From Bidens hawaiensis (Eukaryota > Streptophyta > Magnoliopsida > Asterales > Asteraceae), in contig JAIQDT010004247.1 in NCBI GenBank assembly GCA_021521415.1, forward strand, positions 62,001-126,000: 64,000 nt of DNA, read 5' to 3'. Numbering within the stretch: the stretch's first letter is position 1; each line of letters starts with the position of its first letter. Positions 21,990-34,000 of this stretch are shown here, in pieces. The notes below the pieces were generated by a model that was not told where the DNA came from, did not search any database, and saw only the letters and a program-made list of their open reading frames with translations. Position numbers and translations under genes: made by a program.

Positions 21990-23959
21990 TCTGTGTTTGA
22001 CTTTATTTGTATATTTTGTTGTAACGGAACTTTGTGGGTGTAGTTCGCTATAAACCCTCACGAGACCCCACTCGTCCTCCCGGGCTACCAGGGGGTTTAC
22101 AGGGCTTGTTTCATACGCTAAATGCAATCGTGATGCCTAGGAAAGTGAGTTAGGTCTTTAACGTTTTTAATTAACTTAACATATTTTATTATGAAACGAC
22201 TTAATTTGGCTCGGTAATGGTTTTAATAAAATATACAAATATTCATTTTCTTAACTCTTAAAAGACTTATGTCTTACACTTGTGAAAAGCTTGCTTCTAC
22301 ACATCTCGAGATTTTGCAGGTTCGATTATCAGTTGGTAATTGGTTGAGATGAGAATACATGAGTGTTTTTGAGAGTTCACGAGCCGACTGGTCCTTCTCC
22401 GGTCACGTTGATATCAGGTGATTTCAGTTTCATAATTTAATTTTGTTCCTATTATTTTAAGCGTAAAAAGTGTAATTGTATAATTGTTAGTAGAACCGCC
22501 TCACATAACCCCCGAAATTTTAAAATTGTTTAATAGTCAAAAAGTCAATTTCAACCCCGTCCCTCAAATGTTCATTAATCGTTCAATCAATTTTAACTTT
22601 GAGGACAATGTTAAGAATTCTAACATTGAGGACAATGTAAACCACAAGTATGGGGATGGGGAAATTTGAAAAATTTGAGCCCAATAGTACCTCGAAGAGT
22701 GTTCAGAAACCAAAGTTGTTAACTGTTAATTATTGCCGTTAATGCCAAGTCATAGGTTTCTGGTCATGGTTGGTTTTTCAGCATCTCACTAGTCTTACTC
22801 ACAAATGTTTTTATTACGAGAAGCTGAAAATGGGGTCGTTTAGGCGGGGATAACGAGTCATGGGGGCAGGTACACATGTTTATATCGTCAACACTATTCC
22901 TCCGGTACGTGTGTGAGTTGACCCAAATATATATAATACACATATAATATATAGTACACACATGTATTTTGAGTGCTTTCACTGATGTTCATGGATTACG
23001 GGATCACAGTTGGCAAAATGCAAAAGTGATGGAGGCAACTAGGTTAAGCCTCGTTTGGATGAGCGTGAGTGTGGGTATTGTGGGGTTGGGGCCTCATTAT
23101 TAAACATGTGAGGTGTGGTTTATGTGAGGGGCGGGGGGGTTGGGTCCCTAAGAAAACATTTCTTGGACTTATATTTCGTTTGTTTAAACCCGACATTATG
23201 TTACGATACGATCCGGCTTACTAGGTTTATTTGTATCTGTAATTGTATTTGCTTTTGTTTTGTATTTGTATTTGTATTTATCTCATTGTTAAGCATCACG
23301 TTATTATGTTTTAGTAAAAAAAATTGAGAAAAAGACAAAAAGATGTCTGTTTATATTCAGTTATGTATTCTGTAGTTCGTTGAAGTTGTTTATGTCAAAA
23401 AAAAAGTTTGAAATCAGTATTGTAGTTTGCTTATTTAGATGTATATAATCAGTCAGTTAGTTGTACAATAGTTTCATTTATTTAGATGTTTTGTAATAAG
23501 CCAGGTCGGATCGTTTGAGCCACTTAAATATTTCTCTTCCATACCCTTACACCTGGCCCCGTTACAACCCTTTTAAAGACCTCTTGATTTTCATTTGTGC
23601 CAAAGCAGCTTGATGGATTAATCTGTATTTCTGAGTGATATTGAGAGCTGAGTGATACTGGCACATCTTTTGCTAGTCCATATATTAAACCGATAGGAGA
23701 TATGTTATATTATGAGTGGTATGAGCATGTGTGCCTTAACCGGAAACAAAGTACACCTGTCTGGGCGGCTCTATTGTTTTTATTATAGCATTTAACAGTA
23801 TTTGTGATATGTCAATCTAAAAACAGTGTCAGTCTGGGAAACTGGGTATGACCTTAAACCTTACAAGTATTAATAGCGATAATATACATACCTATGATGG
23901 AGGTCGATGTTTTCTTTAGAGTTTTGCTTGAGGGCAAGCAAAAGATAAGTGTGGGGATG
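21990..23959 (+). mobile_element. Non-coding 3' interior of a gypsy element, probably Athila/Tat-like
   Basis: No protein domain is recognisable in this 2-kb stretch. It ends in GAGGGCAAGCAAAAGATAAG followed by GTGGGGATG, a purine-rich tract directly before an LTR start, as in Athila/Tat-type plant gypsy elements whose long spacer follows pol. Words such as TTGAGGACAATGT and TATGGGGATGGGG near 22,600-22,660 fit that spacer. A TTTGTA-rich microsatellite lies at 23,225-23,285. Lineage is inferred from the polypurine tract and layout only. Confidence 0.5.
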
Positions 23960-25101
23960 TGATGATCGGTTAATTTGTATATGTTTTAGTTCGTTTATTA
24001 TCTAGTTTTAACTGTTTTCTAGAACTATCGATACTTCATACGTGTATTATTGGATTTCAGGTCACAGGAGTTAAAGCACTCATTTTGGACCTATTGTGAC
24101 ACGGAATGAAGACCCAGGATGTCCAGCACGCAAAGCGAGACAAGAAGTGGAAATTGCTGTGTCAGGGTCCGCGATGGGCCTGCTGAAGTCCCCATCGCGT
24201 ACCGCGATGGGTGATAAAATAATGTTGACCGCAGTCACTCGCGGTACGCGATCGACATATAAGAAGACCCGTCACGTACTGCGACGAGAGTGCAGACGGG
24301 ATTTTAAGTTTATATCTTTATTTTCATCAACAACAAACCCTAACTTCGTTTTTACAACCAAGAGGCGATTTCCAGCAGTCCTATAGGCGATTTCCACTAC
24401 CTTAGCTCGTGTCAAGACGATATCTATGATCTATATCATCCGTATTGAAGATTCGATGATGTCTCGGCTCGGCTAATCTCTTAGAATCGCACCTGGGATG
24501 TATAATTTGTAACCATTTACAGTTTTTCTCTTGTGATTAAGAATACTTATGTTTTGATTATTGAAGATTGATATATGATTATTGATGTTTAGTATTTCTG
24601 TGTGTTCGGTTGGTTTAGGTTTACGTTGGTCTGAATGATCTGTTACCAGTTGCTAGATAATTAGTCATATAACTGTTTGGTTAGATTGAATATGATAAAA
24701 CGTACAATTACCCTTAACTGAGTCACACTGGCAAGGACTGTTTGATAACCAGTGCCGTGTGTAAAGTAATTGTTGACGTCTAAGGGTTTGTCTGGTTGAT
24801 CAATTTTCAGTTAATCGTTGATAATCAATCTATTAGGTTGCATGAGATACTGTTTGGTTGCTTACTTGAATTTCCGGGTGTGATTTGTTTGTTAATTGCT
24901 TGAACTCGTTTACTTGCGTGTTACTTAGTTCTCTAAATTCACTTTAATTGCTTGTGTGATCAGCACTAAAACCAGTTACTTCATAATTATAAATATGTTA
25001 CACGAATTGCATTGACCACGTACTCCTTGTGATACGATACCTTACTTGCTCTATCTATTTAGAATAATTAGGTTTTTGATTGACTCAAACGACGGTCATC
25101 A
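23960..25101 (+). mobile_element. 3' LTR of the plus-strand gypsy element
   Basis: The LTR begins TGATGATCGG immediately after the purine-rich tract and ends GGTCATCA at 25101, giving a perfect 6-bp TGATGA/TCATCA terminal inversion and 1,142 bp. It contains a GC-rich cluster of near-perfect palindromes at 24,170-24,251. No matching 5' LTR is in the window. Confidence 0.65.
24170..24251. promoter_or_regulatory. GC-rich palindrome cluster in the gypsy LTR
   Basis: CGCGATGGG at 24170-24178 is inverted at 24191-24199. The segment 24191-24211 is a perfect palindrome with 9-bp arms (CCCATCGCG) and a TAC centre. TCGCG-GTA-CGCGA follows at 24239-24251. Surrounding DNA is clearly AT-richer. Confidence 0.8.
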
Positions 25102-26601
25102 CAAAACACCAGTTTAGTTGTATAAATAGTATATATAACAAATTACGTAGCTGCAACAAGTCATATGAGAATAACAAATTAACCAAATGAGCAAGTATAA
25201 CTGAGATGTCAAGAAGCACAAAGGCTAACGATTGGCGTATGATCATAATAGAGTGAGATTATCTTGGACCTCTCCGAATGCGGAAGCATACAAAGCAAAT
25301 AAGCACATAAACAAGTAAGGAATAAGTTGTTAACACATAAAACAATAGTTGCAGTTTTGAGTATAAGTATAAATGAGAAATATATTTACGCATACGTCCC
25401 CAAAACAGTATGAAAACGAGTAAAAAGGGGAATGTGGTACTCACCTTAGTAAATAAGAAAGGGATAAACGAACGCGCTAAGAACGGTAGTAAACGAGAGT
25501 TACACTCTTCGGAAGTTATCGACGAGAAATCCTAAGTAACAATAGTTGGGGAAAATAAATAAATATAATTTAATTGACGAATCAAAAACTAGATTGAGAA
25601 TCGGGAATTCAGTGATCAAGAATGTTCTTGTGAAAGATTTATTATTAATTAATATATTTTAACCATGAAAAATTATAATTATAACTAAATAGACACAAAA
25701 AAACAGGGCTGGGGGTTCGCACCTGCGACCCCCAGCAGCTCAAGCAATAACCCAACCACACACCAGGCAACTGAGCTGGTGTGATACCTGGTTCAAACAC
25801 GAGAAACATAAAAATACAACCAGATAGTCACAAGAACCAGTTTACATAAGAACCCTAAAACCATCAATCGCTCGATCTGTTAGGATATCGATTAATTTAG
25901 CTTAGGGTTAATTAAGAGCAGCTTTCGGCAAGCATATACATGTAATCATTACCTTAAAATATGACAAATCGAGGGTTAATTGAGACGAATTGCAGCAGGC
26001 CAAAGAACGAGCAAGAACATGTATAAGCGGATGATGATAACCCAATTAGACCTAGGGGTTTAGTTGGCGCTGATATGAGGAAGATGTAAGCGAGTTTAAT
26101 TGAATTATAAACAACGTTAGATGGTAAATTTGAAGTTAGGTCAAAGAAGGTTAGATCAATATATGAAATTATATGTAAATTAAATTGATGGTGAGGCCGA
26201 AAATAGCATAAGGAGTAATGAGCATGATTCAATTTCCATGTTTACGAAGAAAATTGTGGTTCAAGTCAACACAATGGGTCACGGGTTTCCTGAAAGGGTC
26301 ATGGGTTAGGTTTACGGGTAAACGGGTAAGTGGGTTATGATAATATATTTAGGATGGATTTGCATCCAGGTCCCTCAAGTATAGAGGTGGATACATACAT
26401 GGGTTAGAGTTTAGTTTAGGGTAGGAATTGTAGATTTTTTTCAAAGTTTATTTATATATATACTAATCAACTATAATAAACAATCTAATAAAATATTAGT
26501 CACTTGATAATCGTGATAATTTTACTGATAATAATTTCCCGAACATAATACGGGTCGGGTAAATGTACAAAAAGATTATTTTGAAAAACCGAGTTGTTAC
26601 A
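25102..26601 (-). mobile_element. Gypsy-type LTR, copy A
   Basis: On the minus strand the LTR starts TGTAACAACTCGG at 26601, directly after a purine-rich tract (CCCTAAAGTAGGGGAGAC). It continues to at least 25,526, where homology with copy B ends, and possibly to 25,102 where the plus-strand gypsy LTR abuts. It shares about 1.1 kb with copy B. The TGTAACA start and GACGAAATT-rich tract before it are typical of Tekay/Del chromovirus LTRs, which is an inference. The 92-codon open frame at 25954-26232 is LTR sequence. Confidence 0.6.
25697..25790 (-). other. tRNA-like module inside LTR A
   Basis: On the minus strand AGCTCAGTTG (A-box-like) is followed about 50 nt later by GGTGCGAACCC (B-box-like) and a run of seven T, the layout of a tRNA-derived Pol III promoter with terminator. 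The T-arm region folds as GCTGGGGGT...ACCCCCAGC with 9-bp arms. Copy B has a more decayed version at 28,220-28,315. No complete cloverleaf was verified. Confidence 0.45.
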
Positions 26602-27520
26602 GTCTCCCCTACTTTAGGGAATTTCGTCCCAAAATTAAAGAATACTATAACAATACCATTAAATTGAGAGGAAAAAGATGATTTTAAAATAAAATTTAAA
26701 AATTTATCATAACACCGAAATTTGAATAGTTAAAATAACGCTCCAAATGCAATACCGATAAGGGCACTTATATATAGGATGTACCAGCGGCGTATCCACC
26801 ATGTCCTTATCATCTTTACATTTGTACAGTTATTCCAACCACTTTTAATTCTATATTATAACACACAATCTTACGCATCATGATTTCCATATGAGGACTT
26901 TGATAATTATGTTCCGGACCATAATTATTTTCATCGTCGGATGGTCCACATGATTCGTCCCATCGTGTGGATTTACAAAACGTTTGATAAAAAAATCATG
27001 ACTCTAAGGAAACAAAAGTTGTAAGGAGTTTTAATTTAGAATACTAGAAAGTCACCGATGTAAAATTTCAAAAGTTATAGTGGATTTTAATTAAGCAATA
27101 AATTTTCTAAAACATCGCAAAAATATAAGTATTTAAAGTTGAAAAAATGATAACTTATTACCTGTTAAGTGTAAGAATAAAGTAGGCTTTAATAAACAAT
27201 ATATTAAACAAAAGGGACTTTATTCATAAGATAGAAGATAAATAGTTACAATACGTAATTTAGAAAAAGACAAAATAGACAAAATAAGGTAAAATAGATA
27301 AAGAAAACGGCAAAAGTCTTCATAATCGTTGAGTAGCTTAATTGGCGTGACTTGAGGCACCATGAGGAGCTGCAAGAGTGGGAGCAGTTGAGGTAGATTA
27401 ATTCGGCGTTGCTTGGAAAATTCAAGCTTGAACGGTTTGCAAGAGAGTTGTTTGGTGGAAATATGTTCGGTAGACTTGAGCTTGTGGTTGCGAGGTTTGG
27501 TAGTGTTGGGTTAAGTAAGG
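26602..27520 (-). mobile_element. 3' interior of gypsy element A with gag tail
   Basis: From 26602 rightwards lies the polypurine tract, then non-coding DNA shared with copy B up to about 27,143, including the structured block at 26,757-26,811. From about 27,520 down to 27,330 the minus strand reads a Gln/Pro/Thr-rich gag-like tail (YLTQHYQTSQPQAQVY), related to the gag fragment near 29,700. No pol sequence lies between gag tail and polypurine tract, so pol has been deleted or was never present. Confidence 0.5.
26757..26811 (-). other. Conserved stem-loop block, copy 1
   Basis: The block reads GCACTTATATATAGGATGTA, then CC, a variable 5-nt segment and CGTATCCACCATG. Outer arms GATAAGG/CCTTATC enclose it. 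The same block occurs at 29,277-29,331 and 30,961-31,016, each about 110-190 bp right of an LTR edge. Confidence 0.7.
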
Positions 27521-29122
27521 TTGAGAAATCCTAAGTAACGATAGTTGGGGAAATTAAATAAAAATAATTTAAATGACGAATTGAAAACTAGATTGAGAAT
27601 CGGGAATTTGGTGATTAGGAATGTTCTTGCGAAAGATTTATTATTAATTAATATATTTTAACCAGGAAAAATTATATTATAACTAAATACTCAAATAAAT
27701 ATTTATATAATTTTGGATGGTTATAAAAAGAGATATGAGATTTAACGGATGTTCGAGATACAAATAATTTATTTAAAGTTTACTTATTAATATTGTAAAT
27801 AATAATTCATATAAGATAGAATCGTTTATAAAATACTTTCATTTATAAATCTTATCTTTTATTTAAAGTTTATATATAAAAATACATTTGGCTTATAAAA
27901 TACTTGGAAAAATAATTATATAATAATATGATATATTATATATTTTAATTATGTATTTTAAATATGCAAAAACCTTCTTATCTCTTTTTTATAAAAACCT
28001 TTATTAGTTTTTAATAACTAATATATATATATATATGAATACATTATATAGATATATGTGTATATATGGTTTTAATCCAAGTTTCGGAAAAGTTAATCGG
28101 CTAATATGTCGGTTTAACACAATAATAATTCAATACAAGTTTCATAATATTTATAATATTAATTAAATGATTTAATATATTAATATAGTTGATAAAACTC
28201 TTCATAAAAATAATAGACACAAAAAACAGGGCTGGGGTTCGCACCTCCGATCCCCAGCAGCTCAAGCAATAACCCAACCACACACCAGCCAACGGAGCTA
28301 GTGTGATACCTGGTTCAAATACGAGAAACATCAAAATATAACCAGATAGTCACAAGAACCAGTTTACATAAGAACCCTAAAACCATCAATCGCTCGATCT
28401 GTTAGGATATCGATTAATTTAGCTTAGGGTTAATTAAGAGCTGCTTTCGGCAAGCATATACATGTAATCATTACCTTAAAAGATGACAAATCGAGGGTTA
28501 ATTGAGACGAATTGCAGCAGGCCAAAGAACGAGCAAGAACATGTATAAGCGGATGATGATAACCCAATTAGACCTAGGGGTTTAGTTGGCGCTGATATGA
28601 GGAAGGTGTAAGCGAGTTTAATTGAATTATAAAAAACGTTAGATGGTAAATTTGAATTTAGGTCAAAGAAGGTTAGATCAATATACAAAATTATATGTAA
28701 ATTAAATTGACGGTGAGGCCGAAAATAGCATAAGGAGTAATGATCATGATTCAATTTCCATGTTTACGACGAAAATTGTGGTTCAATTCAACACAATGGG
28801 TCACGGGTTTGCTGAAAGGGTCATGGGTTAGGTTTAGGAGTAAACGGGTAAGTGGGTTATGATAATATATTTAGGACAGATTTGCATCCAGGTCCCTCAA
28901 CTATAGAGGTGGATACATACATGGGTTAGAGTTTAGTTTAGGGTAGGAATTGTATATTTTTTCAAAGTTTATTTATATATATACTAATCAACTATAATAA
29001 ACAATCTAGTAAAATATTAGTCACTTGATAATCGTGATAATTTTACTGATAATAATTTCCCGAACATAATACGAGCCGGGTAAATGTACAAAAAGATTAT
29101 TTTGGAAAACCGAGTTGTTACA
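27521..29122 (-). mobile_element. Gypsy-type LTR, copy B
   Basis: Homologous to copy A: 27,521-27,687 matches 25,526-25,690 and 28,206-29,122 matches 25,690-26,601. Between them copy B has 518 bp absent from A (27,688-28,205), AT-rich without coding signs. The element-strand start is TGTAACAACTCGG at 29122. The left end abuts a gag-like tail at 27,520 without a TG end, so the LTR is truncated there. Confidence 0.6.
28220..28315 (-). other. tRNA-like module inside LTR B
   Basis: Same module as in LTR A with several substitutions: the A-box region reads AGCTCCGTTGG, and the T-arm palindrome is shortened to GCTGGGG/CCCCAGC. It has diverged faster than the flanking LTR sequence. Confidence 0.35.
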
Positions 29123-29700
29123 GTCTCCCCTACTTTAGGGAATTTCGTCCCAAAATTAAAGAATACTATAACAACACCATAAAATTTAGAGGAAAAAGAA
29201 GATTTTAAAATAAAATTTAAAGATTTATCATAACACCGAACTTTGAATAGTTAAAATAACGCTCCAAATGCAATTCCAATAAGGGCACTTATATATAGGA
29301 TGTACCAGCGGCGTATCCACCATGTCCTTATCATCTTTACATTTGTACCGTTATTCCAACCACTTTCAATTCTATTTTATGACACACAATCTTACGCATC
29401 ATGATTTCCATACGAGGACTTTGATAATTATGTTCCGGACCATAATTATTTTCATCGTCGGATGGTCCACATGATTCGTCCCATCGTATGGATTTATAAA
29501 ATGTTTGATAAAAAAATCATGACTCTGAGGAAACAAAAGTTTTAAGGAGTTTTAATTTAGAATACTAGAAAGTCACCGATGTAAAATTTCAAAAGTTAAA
29601 GTGGATTTTAATAAAGCAATAAATTTTCTAAAACATCGCAAAAATATAAGTATTTAAAGCTGAAGAACATGAGGTTGATGGGTTTGGGCATGGGTCAAGT
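29123..29700 (-). mobile_element. 3' interior of gypsy element B
   Basis: The polypurine tract next to LTR B is followed by non-coding DNA homologous to 26,602-27,143, ending near 29,660. The second copy of the conserved stem-loop block is at 29,277-29,331; its 5' outer arm is altered (CCAATAAGG). Confidence 0.6.
29277..29331 (-). other. Conserved stem-loop block, copy 2
   Basis: Near identical to copy 1 across the GCACTTATATATAGGATGTA core; one outer-arm base is changed. Confidence 0.65.
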
Positions 29701-30348
29701 AAGGTTTGGTAGTGTTGGGTTAAGTAAGATTGACCTTGATTTATGGGAGGGCTTGAAGGACGTGAGGTTGATGGGTTTGAGCATGGGTCAAGTAGTAGGG
29801 TATAGTCGTAGATTGGGCTTGATAAGCTTGGGTAAGTTGAGGGCACGCATTACGAAGATGATTTGGGTCCTTACACTGGCAGCAAGCATGAGTATTAGGA
29901 ACATCAGGTTGAGCATGAGGGGTAGGTTGTTGCGGGACAGCTTGTGAAGTAGGCGGGACAAAACAAGTGTTAGCAAGATGGCCATGACGGTTACATTGGA
30001 TGCAGCGACGGCATAGGGATTTAACCGAGTGATGATAGTTACAGATGGATCATGACGAAAAAGGACCGAGGTAAGGTTTCTTGTTTGAGGAGACTTGCGG
30101 GTGGTAGGATTTGTTGCCGCAAGGTTCTTACGTTTCTTGTTGTGAGGATGAGTGGAGGTAAATGGTTTGTAGTCACCAGCAGATGAATTAGTGGGAAAAG
30201 TTGAATCGGATGCTTTGATTTCATGAATGCGGGTCACTATCCGAGGGATCACAGCATCTATCTCTTTGGCGATATAGGCAGCCATACGGTGATTGTGAGA
30301 ATCAAACGATTGATGTCGAGGATAACGTTGGTTTCTTGAATGAGACAT
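29700..30348 (-). pseudogene. Gypsy gag fragment with two zinc knuckles
   Basis: The minus-strand frame starts at 30348 (MSHSRNQRYPRHQSFDSHNH), has MAAYIAKEIDAVIPRIVTRI and then a Lys-rich segment (PHNKKRKNLAAT). A frame change near 30,040 leads to two complete CX2CX4HX4C knuckles: CIQCNRHGHLANTC (29,963-30,004) and CCQCKDPNHLRNAC (29,843-29,884). Tandem gag knuckles are known in plant gypsy elements. The usual capsid core between start and knuckles is missing, and pol is absent: non-coding 3' DNA and LTR B follow directly. It resembles gag-only (TR-GAG type) derivatives, although the frameshift argues against current function. Confidence 0.65.
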
Positions 30349-30468
30349 TCTACAGGGACCAAAAATGAGGATTTATAAGATGAAGGATAAATTGAGGAAA
30401 ATCATAAGAATAGAAAATGTTTAACTATGGAGATCACTTATAATGTTTGCCTTCAGAAGAGTGTCTTT

Positions 30469-30853
30469 TTATAAAGTGTTAATCATGGAAATGGGTTGGT
30501 TATGAGCACAAGAAACATAAAAAGCTAACAACGAGCTGCTGGTGTAGACTCCCCTTAGCGCGGCGCTAACTACCCAGGGTATGGATGTTAGCGCGCCGCT
30601 AAGTGTGCCAGATGGAAATCCTGAACTTTCAAAGTTGGCAGTTTTGGCCCCTCGAGTTGTTTTAAAGCGTTTTAAAGGTATTTTCGGGACCGAAAAGGAT
30701 GTTTTCGAGACTCGACAAGTATAAGACAAATATGTAACATAAAATCCATCATTTTGATTATATCGAGGGTTTCGGTTTACAAAACGGGTCGGTTTACATG
30801 ATAAACAAATACAAAACGAATATACGATTTACCCAAAATTGACGAATGTCACA
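30469..30853 (-). mobile_element. Truncated gypsy LTR, copy C
   Basis: Homologous over its whole length to 43,739-44,126 (copy D). On the minus strand it starts TGTGACATTCGTCAATTTTG at 30853 beside a purine-rich tract. Homology ends at 30,469 before the TATA region seen in copy D, where gag-leader DNA of another element begins, so this is a broken 3' LTR. Two GC-rich palindromes are present: TTAGCGCGGCGCTAA at 30555-30569 and TTAGCGCGCCGCTAA at 30588-30602. Open frames here are LTR sequence. Confidence 0.7.
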
Positions 30854-30960
30854 GTATCCCCAACTTTTTGGAAATTTCGTCCTGAAATTAAAATAAATTT
30901 TAATTAAAGAGGTAACGTCAAATCCTTGCATGAATCGAAAAACATCACAAATGAGAAACA

Positions 30961-31016
30961 TAATAAAGGCACTTATATATAGGATGTACCCGTGGCGTAT
31001 CCACCATGCCTTTATC
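30961..31016 (-). other. Conserved stem-loop block, copy 3
   Basis: The outer arms ATAAAGGCA/TGCCTTTAT pair perfectly over 9 bp. Relative to copies 1 and 2, an A-T pair replaces a G-C pair in this stem, a compensatory change. The core GCACTTATATATAGGATGTA is conserved. Confidence 0.7.
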
Positions 31017-34000
31017 ATCTTGCACTTATACCATTTTTCTGCTATCATTCTCGGGTCCGAGTTATCGCACACAACCGCACTTACTATGGCTTCCATACGA
31101 GGATTTCGATAATTAAGTTTGCACCCATATTTATTTAGATCGTCGTATGGTCCATGAGGTTCGTTACATTGTGTGGTTTGAAAGACATATTTATTCTGAA
31201 ATATTAAACATTAGAAATGTAAATAAAATCTGTTGAATTTTACTAATATTGACAAACCAATACCAGCAGTTGAAAATTTTGGGGTTGACTTTTATATAAT
31301 AAGAAAAATGGGATAAATAACTAAAACAACTAAAATCTTAAGATATATACCAAGGTGAAGACAACAATTCTTTTTAAATAAGTAAAGACGATCAAATAAA
31401 TAAAAAAATTAGGGTAAACAATATGAAATGAGATTTGAAGTCAAAAGTTATCAAAATAAATGTCAATGTCTATAAATCGAGGTACTAAATAAAATCGATA
31501 AATGAAACCCGATAATGAGGACTCCGATAAGTGTAAATGAGAAAAATCCAAATAGTGTGTACATGAGCTTCGGGTAAACAACGATACCATTAGCAGTAAC
31601 ATCGTACGATGAGTTTCATACGTGATCAACTTGAGGTTATAAGTATTTGAGGATATGATTGCATGAAATACGATTAAATATCCAGAGGATGAGGTGAGTT
31701 CCTTGGGGTGACGTATACATGTATCAAACATAAAATAAACAAAAAATTGATTAACTTGACAAAACAATCGATGAAATGCGAACACGGCTCCCATTGTGAA
31801 ACCATTTACATAATCATGATTATAGTGCGGTTTCCAATAGCGCCAAAACGTGCGGACATCCACACATAGGCTGCTGATTGAGTAAATGAAATGATGTGGA
31901 AAATGCATAGAATTGTGTCTTGTTTGAAAAGCATAATACTCGAACATAAACGAAAAAATTTTTTAGCGAAAATGAGGTTTAAAAGAGTACACAAATTGTT
32001 ATTGAATAACTTGAATTCGGTCATGAATAGTCAAAAACACAAAATGAGATCTCATGTGCATAAAATTACCATCGAAACATCTCATCAATTGAAAAAAAGT
32101 CGTAATAACAGTGAGACTCGGAGAAATGACGAATGTAAATCACGTATCATATACTCTTTTGAAATTATAAAAGTAACATCGAAAATGAAGTCTCTAGTAA
32201 AGCCGTTCTACCGTTTCCAAGAAAATGTATATAATAACAAAGCATCACGGTAACGCGTAGTTAGAGAGACATTTAAATTGTTATCAAATGAAAATCTTGT
32301 AAGTTAAATTTTTAAAGGAATTTAGCATACGTAAAGCTGTCGCAATGATAATAAATCATGAAAGAAACGATGCTTGTGATAATAAGAATTATTTGCATAA
32401 GTCGTTTCCGAACAAAATTCATGTTACAATATATCGTGTATGAAGCATTTGTGAAGGTGTCCCAAAAAGGATTTTGTAACGACATGATCATTGAGTTTAT
32501 GCAAAATAATGAAAGTTGTAATTTGTTATTGAATAAATCTCGAATTCAACATTTAAAATGAAACCTCATATTTATAAAGTTATTATGAGATTATCACCTT
32601 AGGTGACAATATTTATAATCTTTAAAACACGCATATAATCATTTAATAATCTATGAAAAAAATCCTCATAATATATTCTGTTGTCATGACAATATTATAT
32701 TCTACAAAGATGATTTATAAAATATGAGCATAATACGTAAATCGTTATTCTTGAAAGAGTTTATGATTTAAAAAAATGAATATTTGGGTACATAAGGTCG
32801 TTATAAATACACTAGTTGTATATATATAAAAGGTAAAAAGAAGAAAGAATTTAAGGGAAAAATGAAGCTTGCGTGTGTATGGAAAGGTTTTAGGCTTCGA
32901 ATGGTGAATGGTTTGGAACTTTTTTTTTGGAGGGTGAGTGTGCTTCGGGTGTCTTTCAAAATTGGGTTTTTCTTAAGTTGGGTTGATGGGGCTTATTGAT
33001 TTTAGGTCGTTTGAGTGGGTTAGGCTTAGATGACTTATGTGAGTAGTGGTTGGGCTATTTGGATTGAGGTTTGCTTATTTAAATTCGGGTTAAGTTGATG
33101 GGTTGGATAAGTCAACCTTGACTAGGTTGGGTTGAGATTTGGTTTATACATGTATTTTTTAAGGAGTGTTTGGGTTACTATTTTGATATTAAACCCTATG
33201 GTTGGATGGGAACGGTGTGGCGACATGGTTGGTGATTTGACACAGTATGGGCCGAAGGATTGAGTCATAGTTGGGTAACCTATGGTTTGTATATGTTCGA
33301 GACATTTGTGGATGTGTTTTTCGGTGTCTTCGAAGTATCAGGATAGTGAATTCGATAGGTTTCCATGGCATAAAAGTGTTCGTATTTAGGGCTTTTTGTT
33401 GGGTTGATTTTTGTACATCTTGGATTTGCATAGGGGTTGAGTTGGTGAGGATATAACTTTGGTATGTTAGGTTTCGTTCATCTTGAGGAAAGATTTGATT
33501 GTGTGGGAAAACTTTTGAAGTGGAAGGATGGTTTGATTTAAGGTGGTAGTTTGAGTTGGAATACGAGTGTTTGGAAACTTGGGATTGTGTTTAGGGAAAT
33601 TTTGACTAATAATAAGTTTTAAATTGGAAATATCGTAATTTATAAATAATGATTGAAATATTCATGAAACCTTTGATAATAAAATTACAAATTAATATCT
33701 ATATATGTGTGTGTGTGTGCGAGAAAACGGAATTTTAGTGAACCACCATGGATTTTTCGCGTTTAGCAACTCATGTTCGTGAAAAGGTTGTTATAAATAG
33801 TTAGAGAAAGTTAATTAGGAGGTTCCTACAAAGGTTTGAAACATAAAGTTTCTTTATAAAATAAAAAATATTGAGATTCAACTTTGTGAATCACACAATT
33901 TCTTTGCTAAAACTTTTTTCACTAAATTGAGAGTTGTTATGATACGTCGAGTCGGCTTAGGTTGTAAAATAATTTACGAGAAAATTTGAATTAAACCTAA

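Noticed and set aside
25954..28754. Conserved 92-codon open frame present in two copies (25954-26232 and 28476-28754)
   Set aside because: The frame lies within homologous LTRs. The differences between the two copies mostly change the amino acid, so there is no sign of protein-level selection.
30469..30729. Minus-strand frame shared with 43,595-44,161
   Set aside because: The shared sequence is LTR copies C and D; the frame crosses GC-rich palindromes and has no domain.
31441..31947. 168-codon minus-strand frame as a novel gene
   Set aside because: It is rich in Phe, Tyr, His and Ser with no domain, signal or splice pattern, inside gene-less element DNA. The length is possible by chance in this composition, so I kept only a mention.
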